Assembly: GCA_949297565.1 (NCBI GenBank)
Contig: CASFUI010000112.1
Coordinates: 1 to 13,066 of the forward strand
Direction: 5' to 3'
DNA: 13,066 nucleotides
From: an uncultured Eubacteriales bacterium
GTDB taxonomy: Bacteria > Bacillota > Clostridia > Lachnospirales > Lachnospiraceae
How positions within the stretch are numbered: position 1 is the first letter of the stretch; each line of letters starts with the position of its first letter. A program made the position numbers and the translations under genes. This document shows, in pieces, positions 8,450 through 13,066 of this stretch. The notes beneath the pieces are model-generated. The model did not search any database and was not told where the DNA came from. It worked only from the letters and a program-made list of their open reading frames with translations.

Positions 8450-8488
8450 AAAACAAAAACCCCGGAATACATCACTTGTATTCCGGGG
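8449..8488 (-). terminator. T-box regulated intrinsic terminator upstream of aspS
   Basis: A perfect 12-pair stem, CCCCGGAATACA (8460-8471) with TGTATTCCGGGG (8477-8488), has a five-base loop and is followed on the minus strand by GTTTTTGTTTTTG. It is the default off-state of the T-box. The 5' arm contains CCCG, which can instead pair with CGGG at the start of the T-box sequence to form the antiterminator. Confidence 0.93.
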
Positions 8489-8775
8489 CGAATAAACTTT
8501 TTATCCGCGGTACCACCCGCATTGAACAGACCAATCAGCCGCATACCCAATAAACATGGCTCTGTCCGCTCCTCATTAAACACTTAACGCGTGCAACGTG
8601 ACAGCCTACAATATCCTGTATATTCAGCTGCCCGACTCCGGAGCGTTCCCTTTGACAATTCCCTGCGCGCGCTCTCAGTCGATGACGCAGCCTTCCTGTC
8701 AGGTTCCATGAGAAAGAGTCTCCTTCACAGTCTTTAAATATTTTACGCCTCACAGACAGCAAAGCGCATTTTGAT
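8449..8775 (-). ncRNA. T-box riboswitch leader of aspS-gatCAB, predicted specifier AAC (Asn)
   Basis: The diagnostic T-box core GGTGGTACCGCGG is at 8505-8517, followed by the antitermination/termination switch. Upstream elements also fit. The Stem I distal part runs CTGACAGGAAGGCTGCG ... CGCAGGGAATTGTC (about 8655-8702), with GACA/TGTC and CTGCG/CGCAG pairing and an AG-bulge-like and GACTGAGAG loop. Stem II is GGCAGC ... GCTGTC enclosing AATAT/ATATT (about 8600-8632). Stem III is GACAGAGCC ... GGC ... TCTGTT (about 8524-8566). By comparison with the usual specifier-purine-CTCCGGAGT arrangement at the 3' base of Stem I, the specifier is AAC (8645-8647) followed by G. No Asp codon was found on the 3' side of Stem I. 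Uncharged tRNA-Asn should therefore induce the operon. The fold was done by eye. Confidence 0.92.
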
Positions 8776-8781
8776 ATTGGT

Positions 8782-8810
8782 ATCATAACATAGGAAATTA
8801 TTTTATTCAA
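8782..8810 (-). promoter_or_regulatory. Sigma-A type promoter for the T-box/aspS operon
   Basis: On the minus strand TTGAAT (8805-8810) and TATGAT (8782-8787) are exactly 17 bases apart. The start of transcription would be near 8775, immediately before the T-box leader, which matches the length expected for a T-box transcript. Confidence 0.7.
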
Positions 8811-8907
8811 GAATTATTTCCCACCCAAATTCAATTTTACCTTTTATTTTATCCAAATCCGTTATTTTTATTATGTCTCCGCTGCCGCCGCCCGAAAAAG
8901 ATACTTT
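8803..8907 (-). pseudogene. Possible 3' remnant of a lost gene (34 codons, no start)
   Basis: Between the small membrane-protein gene and the aspS promoter, a minus-strand frame stays open for 34 codons and ends at TAA (8803-8805). It reads like the end of a real protein: a Gly/Ser-rich start, GDIIKITDLDKIKGK, and a final GWEIILE. It has no start codon and no ribosome site, and an in-frame TGA precedes it. The stop codon overlaps the -35 box of the aspS promoter, as often seen at the end of a neighbouring gene. It could be chance, since the stretch is short. Confidence 0.25.
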
Positions 8908-8926
8908 TCAAGCTCCGCACTGATTT

Positions 8927-9571
8927 CTATTTGCCGCCGATAGGACCATCCCAATCGGAAAAATCCGTCCTTTTTATACATAAATAATATTTATCGTCTT
9001 TATTTTTATATATTACAATATAACAATACGGCTCTCGTCCTCTCAGCGTATCCTGAAACAACGTCACCCCTTCTATATATCTCGGAAGGGTACAGTAATA
9101 TGCTAAAAGCTCTGCATCCTTCTCAACCATCCAATCCTCAGGATATATTTTTTCCGGCTCAATGTCATCTCTTTTTACAACCTTTTTGCCTTTCGTTTCA
9201 ACAAGTAAATTTACTACTCCCGTTGTATTCAATACCTCCTCTTCCATATCTTCAAGACATTGTTTTCGGGCACTGCGAAGAATGGCATTCTGCGCTGCTG
9301 TAGCCCTGCTTTCAGCGGCATCAAGTTTTTCCAAAAGCCTGTCTTTATCATTTTTGCTAATTTGGAACTTTCCAGTATAATTGCCGTTTTCCTTATTATA
9401 CTTAAATTTAATTTTCTGACAGAAAAGCGGCAATGTAAAATCCTTTTCATACCACATAACTGTATTTTTTATTATGTAACGCGGGCTGTTAATATACATA
9501 AGCACACCCGATATTATCAGCAGAAGCGCAGCCGCAGCAGTACATATTATTGTTTTTTTCTTTTTTTTCAT
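8927..9571 (-). CDS. Small membrane-anchored protein of unknown function
   Basis: The family of this 214-residue protein is not recognised. It begins with a run of lysines (MKKKKK) and a hydrophobic stretch at about 8-26, giving a single N-terminal membrane anchor or uncleaved signal with the rest outside the cell. The middle (about 75-115) is rich in Lys, Glu, Ala and Arg and probably helical (KDRLLEKLDAAESR...). The C-terminal part alternates hydrophobic and polar residues (YCYIVIYKNKDDKYYLCIK), suggesting beta strands. Cysteines occur within the external part. GGAGGGG precedes the ATG at 9569-9571. It lies 16 bases after the secreted repeat protein and is probably co-transcribed, so it may be its membrane partner. 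No terminator is seen after it. Confidence 0.85.
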   Translation of the reverse strand: MKKKKKTIICTAAAALLLIISGVLMYINSPRYIIKNTVMWYEKDFTLPLFCQKIKFKYNKENGNYTGKFQISKNDKDRLLEKLDAAESRATAAQNAILRSARKQCLEDMEEEVLNTTGVVNLLVETKGKKVVKRDDIEPEKIYPEDWMVEKDAELLAYYCTLPRYIEGVTLFQDTLRGREPYCYIVIYKNKDDKYYLCIKRTDFSDWDGPIGGK

Positions 9572-9587
9572 ATTCCCCTCCGAGTTC

Positions 9588-11132
9588 TCAAAACATATCT
9601 AACAGATGATATATTCTGTGTTGATTTCCTCCTGCCTGCGTACATATAACCCTTTCTCTGTCCCAATCATATTTATAAAAAAACCACCCTTTTTTATAAG
9701 CCTCATATCGCAAATATTCAATTTGATTATTCGAAAAAAATCCGTCAGGTCCCTCCTCTTTCCCCTCACTTTTTAATGTTTTTAAAATGTGTACCTCGCC
9801 ATCACCTGCCAGGACCTTGCCTGTCACCTTTTCAGCAAACACTGATGCCACGTTATTACCGATGTGGTCTATACTTCCAACATTGCACTGAAGCAGCAGC
9901 AGTCTCTGCACAGGCTTGCGTTCAAGCGCCCTTATATCTTCCATGTTCAATCGCATGGAGTAACCCTTTCCCGAACCATTAGATATTTCCGTCACATTGC
10001 CATGCATATTCATTATGACAGCATATATGCAGTAATACTGCTGCTCTCCCTTGCCTATTCCGTTCCATGCCGCTTTAAATTCATCATTTGTATCCACGGG
10101 TACTTTTACAACTTTTGATATTTTATTCTTATAATTATACGGGTTACTTATATCGTCCCTTATAGTTTCTAAATCAAGCTTGTCAATTTCAGCCTGACCG
10201 TTTCTATCTTCTATGTAATAATAGTAAACCACATTTTCATACTCATGTCCGGCTATATGAAGACAGTTTAAATATAAATCATTACATACATTACATATAC
10301 GTTTTACCGAGGTATTACATGTTTCTCCTCCATATCCATTCCCCTCCCAGTGCGAACACGCTCCGTTGGGATCGTAATAATTATTTCCGCAGATATTGCA
10401 TAAGGTTATGCTGCTCGCCTCGCATACCGTCCCTCCGTATCTGTTCCTCTCCCAGTGCGAACATGCTCCATTCGGGTCATAATAATTATTTCCGCAGATA
10501 TTGCATATCGTTGTCGTGCTGCATTCAATTCCGCCGTATATCTCACCCTCCCAGTGCGAACATGCCCCGTTGGGGTCGTAATAATTATTTCCGCAGATAT
10601 TGCACACCGTCATATCTTCAAGTTCACAGTAACCCTCGTCATACCATGCTCCTTCATGATGAGGACAATCTCCTCCATGATAGTTTTTGCCGCAGATATT
10701 ACACACCTCAATTATATAAGTTGAACATTCTGTTCCGCCGTATATCTCACCCTCCCAGTGCGAACACGCTCCGTTGGGGTCGTAATAATTATTTCCGCAG
10801 ATATTGCACCGTTCCCATGGTTTGCATTCTGTTCCGCCATACTCAACTCCCTCAACATGGTCGCAGTAAATCATATTTTGACCGCAGATATTGCAATATT
10901 TTTCTTCGTATGGCTTACATTCCTTTGAATTGTATGTAATCCCCTTCTGATGAGAGCACAATTCAATGTCATTATAATTATGTCCGCATATACTGCATAT
11001 CTCTATCTCATGTACAACACATTCTATTTTTTCAAGTCCTGCATATACCTCCCTGCAATCAGCAAATAACCATATCAGTGTCATCAACGCTCCTATAAGC
11101 ATCAATCTGCTCAAAAAAACAATTTTTTTCAT
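9588..11132 (-). CDS. Secreted Cys/His-repeat protein with a caspase-like C-terminal domain
   Basis: This gene is not recognised as a named family. From the chosen start it encodes 514 residues. Residues 1-31 form a signal peptide (KK, then a hydrophobic core, cleavage likely after VYA). Residues 46-292 contain eight units of the form CxxC-x(6-10)-CxH, mostly followed by another Cys; the best conserved unit is CNICGNNYYDPNGACSHW. The paired CxxC and CxH look like metal sites. The C-terminal region (about 303-514) has a hydrophobic strand ending in MHGN (His377) and another ending in LLLLQCNVG (Cys416), then an Ala-rich helix and a VLAGDGEV strand. That order of HG, strand-Cys and helix is what clan CD (caspase/gingipain-like) domains show; the assignment is inference. 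The frame opens at 11144, but GAGG at 11139-11142 fits the ATG at 11130-11132. Stop at 9588. Confidence 0.85.
   Translation of the reverse strand: MKKIVFLSRLMLIGALMTLIWLFADCREVYAGLEKIECVVHEIEICSICGHNYNDIELCSHQKGITYNSKECKPYEEKYCNICGQNMIYCDHVEGVEYGGTECKPWERCNICGNNYYDPNGACSHWEGEIYGGTECSTYIIEVCNICGKNYHGGDCPHHEGAWYDEGYCELEDMTVCNICGNNYYDPNGACSHWEGEIYGGIECSTTTICNICGNNYYDPNGACSHWERNRYGGTVCEASSITLCNICGNNYYDPNGACSHWEGNGYGGETCNTSVKRICNVCNDLYLNCLHIAGHEYENVVYYYYIEDRNGQAEIDKLDLETIRDDISNPYNYKNKISKVVKVPVDTNDEFKAAWNGIGKGEQQYYCIYAVIMNMHGNVTEISNGSGKGYSMRLNMEDIRALERKPVQRLLLLQCNVGSIDHIGNNVASVFAEKVTGKVLAGDGEVHILKTLKSEGKEEGPDGFFSNNQIEYLRYEAYKKGWFFYKYDWDRERVICTQAGGNQHRIYHLLDMF
10257..10997 (-). repeat. In-frame tandem repeats encoding CxxC/CxH units
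   Basis: Eight coding units lie within the secreted protein gene. Four of them are nearly identical at the DNA level across the segment that encodes NNYYDPNGACSHWE. On the plus strand their TGCGAAC cores start at 10351, 10456, 10555 and 10759, giving steps of 105, 99 and 204 bases; the last step contains one divergent unit. The remaining units (near 10640-10700 and 10830-10997, and the last at about 10257-10293) are diverged and shorter. The pattern suggests recent duplication of one unit inside an older array. Confidence 0.9.
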
Positions 11133-11221
11133 CATACCCCTCATTCATGTAATTTTATAAATTTTTATCCTTGCGGGTCAGCTCCTAAATATACTGCTTT
11201 CTGTATCCCCCCTCCTGAAAC

Positions 11222-11304
11222 AAAAAAAATCAGCCACACCCGCATTCATTTGTACATAATATACATTTCTTTGTATTTATGTACATACAAGTATAGCTGA
11301 CTTT
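11222..11304 (-). terminator. Large hairpin with T8 tract after folD (terminator or leader attenuator)
   Basis: On the minus strand AAAG-TCAGC (11296-11304) pairs with GCTGA-TTTTTTTT (11222-11234). Inside the stem lie GTACATA (11252-11258) with TATGTAC (11278-11284), and ATACA (11261-11265) with TGTAT (11272-11276). The U-tract makes it a good intrinsic terminator for fchA-folD, although the apical part is unusually long. Because a promoter-like sequence lies just before it, it could instead be an attenuator in the leader of the secreted repeat gene. Confidence 0.6.
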
Positions 11305-11306
11305 AT

Positions 11307-11334
11307 TTTATATGTCTATTATTTTTAACCTCAA
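11307..11334 (-). promoter_or_regulatory. Promoter candidate directly after folD
   Basis: On the minus strand TTGAGG (11329-11334) and TATAAA (11307-11312) are 16 bases apart; TAAAAT at an 18-base spacing is an alternative. Transcription would start near 11300, at the foot of the large hairpin, and would run to the secreted repeat gene with a leader of about 170 bases. AT-rich sequence gives such matches easily, so this is tentative. Confidence 0.35.
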
Positions 11335-11335
11335 T

Positions 11336-12187
11336 TTATCTCTTGTCATCTCTCCGGCTCTTTGCCGCCCTTAAAAGATGCTTTGCAAGCACCGATGTCG
11401 TAACCGAGCCCACGCCGCCCGGGACCGGCGTTGCGATGGACGCGCTGTCTGAAATGCTGTCAAAATCCACATCACCGCAGAGGTTTCCGTTTTCGTCAAC
11501 ATTAATGCCCACATCAATCACAACAGCATCTTTTCCTACATAGTCGGAGTTAATCATCTTTGCGCATCCTGCTGCCGCGACAATAATCTCGGCATTTCTG
11601 CAAGTTCCCGGCATATCCTTTGTGCGCGTATGACAGACTGTAACCGTCGCATTCTTTTTCATAAGCATCATAGCAACAGGCTTTCCGATTACAAGACTTC
11701 TTCCCACAACCGTCACTCGCTTGCCTGTCAGGTCAATTCCGGCAAAATCAAGCATTTCAATAACAGCCTCTGCCGTACACGGCGCAAATCCCGTCTCATC
11801 CCCGGCATACACCTTTGCCAGATTAACAGGCGAGATGCCGTCCAAATCCTTCTGTGGATTAATGCGCTGCTCCACCGACCTTTCATCCAGATGTTCAGGC
11901 AGCGGTCTTAACAGAAGAATTCCGTCTATATCGCCGTCATTGTTAATCCTGTCAAATTCACTCTGAAATTCATCGTTGCTTATGTCCTCAGGAAACACAT
12001 ATGAAGTACAGCGAAATCCAACCTTATCCATTTTTTTAGTCGCGCCGCGCTCATAAGAACAGTCGTCCGGTCTCTCACCCACTCGCACAATAGCAAGATG
12101 AGGCGGTCTGTCCGCATACTCCTTCGACTCTTCTGTAAGTTTTTCGTTAATTGCCTGTGCCACAGGCAGCCCTTTTAAAATCTCCAT
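11336..12187 (-). CDS. folD: Methylenetetrahydrofolate dehydrogenase (FolD family, probably lacking cyclohydrolase)
   Basis: FolD family proteins oxidise 5,10-methylene-THF to methenyl-THF with NAD(P), and most also hydrolyse the product to 10-formyl-THF. This protein has 283 residues. The Rossmann motif GRSLVIGKP at 162-170, DLDGISPVN at 114-122, APCT at 135-138 and the C-terminal TPVPGGVGSVT at 253-263 are all present. Tyr45 is kept, but the position of the cyclohydrolase Lys (E. coli Lys54) is Ala49, and that of Gln98 is Leu93 (LLLRPLP in place of LVQLPLP). Asp116 is kept. Loss of cyclohydrolase activity is therefore likely, and FchA next door would supply it. The frame is open to 12277, but the ATG at 12185-12187 has GGAGAG six bases upstream and matches the family start. 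The gap to fchA is 13 bases. Confidence 0.94.
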   Translation of the reverse strand: MEILKGLPVAQAINEKLTEESKEYADRPPHLAIVRVGERPDDCSYERGATKKMDKVGFRCTSYVFPEDISNDEFQSEFDRINNDGDIDGILLLRPLPEHLDERSVEQRINPQKDLDGISPVNLAKVYAGDETGFAPCTAEAVIEMLDFAGIDLTGKRVTVVGRSLVIGKPVAMMLMKKNATVTVCHTRTKDMPGTCRNAEIIVAAAGCAKMINSDYVGKDAVVIDVGINVDENGNLCGDVDFDSISDSASIATPVPGGVGSVTTSVLAKHLLRAAKSRRDDKR

Positions 12188-12200
12188 ACCATACTCTCCG

Positions 12201-12827
12201 TCATCGTATTTTATCCATAACAGCCTCAAACACACTGTCCGCAAGCTCATTTCCCTTAATAAGCATCTGGTCCGCACGCATATTCATATCCTCTGCGACA
12301 ACCATATTTTTCATAAGCTTAGTATTTATAAATACATTGAGCGACGCACCGTTTAACGCCGCTTTCGCCATCTGTATACCTACGCCCACATCGCTTATCG
12401 CAAGATTGCTGCCTATTACCGATAATCTGTCCAACAGCTTCATAGCCTCCAATATCTGTCCCATTAATTCAAGCGGGGTCTCGCTTGCTGCTACAAGACA
12501 TCTCTCAAGGACTTCATCCCTGGCTGCCTGCTCTTCAGGCGTGTTTTTAGGAAGTCCGTACGCCTTTGACAGCGGCTCAAAAGCCTCTGCATCCTTATCC
12601 ATATATGAGGCAAGCGTATCTGTCAAAGTTTTTGCCTTTTCTATAACCTCTTCAAGCTCCTGCTGATACTGCGCGTATTTTTTCTTTCCCGTAGTCAGAT
12701 TTGCAACCATAGAGCCAAGTGCCATACCGAGCGCAGCAGCATATGCGCTTGCTCCTCCACCGCCCGGAACCGGCGCCGAGCTTGATAATGTTTCAAGAAA
12801 TGTTTTCATGCTCTGTTCTGTCATCAT
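12201..12827 (-). CDS. fchA: Methenyltetrahydrofolate cyclohydrolase (FTCD C-terminal family)
   Basis: This protein belongs to the formiminotransferase-cyclodeaminase C-terminal family. Single-domain bacterial members hydrolyse methenyl-THF to 10-formyl-THF (FchA) or deaminate formimino-THF. It has 208 residues, typical for the single domain. The signature is PVPGGGGASAYAAALG at about 19-34, followed by a helical MVANLT segment. The cyclohydrolase call rests on the folD neighbour and on the absence of histidine-degradation genes here. The ATG at 12825-12827 has GGAGA eight bases upstream. The same frame stays open to a GTG at 12963-12965 with AAGGAG before it, which would add 46 residues encoded by an inverted-repeat element; that start is less likely because the family domain begins near the internal ATG. 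Confidence 0.9.
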   Translation of the reverse strand: MMTEQSMKTFLETLSSSAPVPGGGGASAYAAALGMALGSMVANLTTGKKKYAQYQQELEEVIEKAKTLTDTLASYMDKDAEAFEPLSKAYGLPKNTPEEQAARDEVLERCLVAASETPLELMGQILEAMKLLDRLSVIGSNLAISDVGVGIQMAKAALNGASLNVFINTKLMKNMVVAEDMNMRADQMLIKGNELADSVFEAVMDKIR

Positions 12828-12843
12828 AGTATTTTTCTCCATT

Positions 12844-12965
12844 CCGGAGCGTTTATCGCTACGGGGCGACGCAAATATCAAATTTGCGTCTGCCACCAAA
12901 ACTATTTGTGACGCTCCGGCACAAATAGTTTTGTGAAAAATCAGCGCTTCGGCGTGATTTTTCAC
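12844..12965 (-). repeat. Composite inverted-repeat element between dapF and fchA
   Basis: Three perfect hairpins lie head to tail. GTGAAAAATCA/TGATTTTTCAC (12933-12943 and 12953-12963) encloses a CGC/GCG stem with a TTCG loop on the plus strand. CAAAACTATTTGTG/CACAAATAGTTTTG (12897-12910 and 12920-12933) has a nine-base loop. GACGCAAAT/ATTTGCGTC (12868-12876 and 12882-12890) has a five-base loop. The loop of the middle hairpin (CGCTCCGG, 12912-12919) is complementary over eight bases to CCGGAGCG (12844-12851), just upstream of the fchA ribosome site. The element looks like a REP/MITE-type repeat or a folded regulatory leader. It has no T-run of its own on the fchA side. Confidence 0.85.
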
Positions 12966-12974
12966 ATTTCTCCT

Positions 12975-13066
12975 TCAGATTTTAATTTTTCCGGTACACA
13001 CAGTAACCGCAGGCCCCTCCATAAAAACCGTGTTATTTTCTCTGTCCCAGCGTATCTTCAAATCTC
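12975..13066 (-). CDS. dapF: Diaminopimelate epimerase, C-terminal end (partial)
   Basis: Only the last 29 complete codons and the stop codon (12975-12977) are present; the gene enters from the right edge. The segment reads LKIRWDRENNTVFMEGPA and ends in CTGKIKI. The pattern IxW-x(6)-VxMxGPAxxVxxGxI is the characteristic C-terminus of DapF, which converts LL- to meso-diaminopimelate for lysine and peptidoglycan. The catalytic cysteines are outside the window, so the call rests on this tail alone. An AAGGAG overlapping the stop codon could serve a downstream start. Confidence 0.75.
   Translation of the reverse strand, partial: DLKIRWDRENNTVFMEGPAVTVCTGKIKI

Noticed and set aside
8535..8810. 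Minus-strand open frame of 91 codons upstream of aspS.
   Set aside because: It lies inside the T-box leader; the DNA is explained by stems, specifier and antiterminator, and the peptide shows no protein-like pattern.
10320..10810. Regularly spaced near-identical blocks resembling a CRISPR array.
   Set aside because: The spacing steps are multiples of three, the blocks and the segments between them are all one reading frame, and the interspersed parts are related to each other, unlike spacers.
10319..10939. Long plus-strand open frame across the Cys/His repeats.
   Set aside because: It is the antisense of the repeat array; its apparent repeats (FRRYC) mirror the coding units, it has no signal peptide or ribosome site, and the minus-strand protein is clearly the real one.
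11040..11132. Lipoprotein signal in the secreted repeat protein (LFADC).
   Set aside because: Asp directly before Cys does not fit a lipobox; the VYA-G site a few residues later suits signal peptidase I better.

Overview
The window looks like chromosomal DNA of a Clostridia bacterium, most likely a gut member of the Lachnospiraceae. The grounds are a T-box leader, strong AGGAGG-type ribosome binding sites, moderate-to-low G+C, an aspS-gatCAB operon for indirect Asn/Gln-tRNA synthesis, and separate fchA and folD genes. The family assignment is inference from gene content and style. Every convincing gene lies on the minus strand, so transcription runs from high to low coordinates.

Layout in transcription order. 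(1) 13066-11336: the 3' end of dapF (lysine/peptidoglycan precursor), a dense inverted-repeat element, then fchA and folD (one-carbon folate enzymes), followed by a large hairpin with a T8 tract. (2) 11132-8927: a secreted Cys/His-rich tandem-repeat protein with a C-terminal domain carrying a caspase-like His/Cys pair, then a small membrane-anchored protein of unknown function. This pair is the accessory part of the window. (3) 8810-3407: a promoter, a T-box riboswitch and the operon aspS-gatC-gatA-gatB, which mischarges tRNA with Asp/Glu and amidates it. The predicted T-box specifier is AAC (Asn), not an Asp codon. (4) 3414-1889: a cytoplasmic GH28 pectinase-type glycosidase with a likely promoter of its own at the end of gatB, a leader hairpin and a good terminator. 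(5) 1817-1: a consensus-like promoter driving purC and purF (purine biosynthesis); purF runs off the left edge.

How the genes fit together: FchA and FolD interconvert C1-folates, which purine synthesis uses (purC, purF). FolD lacks two of the residues that bifunctional FolD needs for cyclohydrolase activity, and the adjacent FchA would supply that step. AspRS carries a histidine associated with relaxed tRNA recognition, and its operon encodes GatCAB and appears to sense tRNA-Asn, so regulator and enzymes point to the same transamidation pathway. The secreted repeat protein is the least familiar gene in the window.
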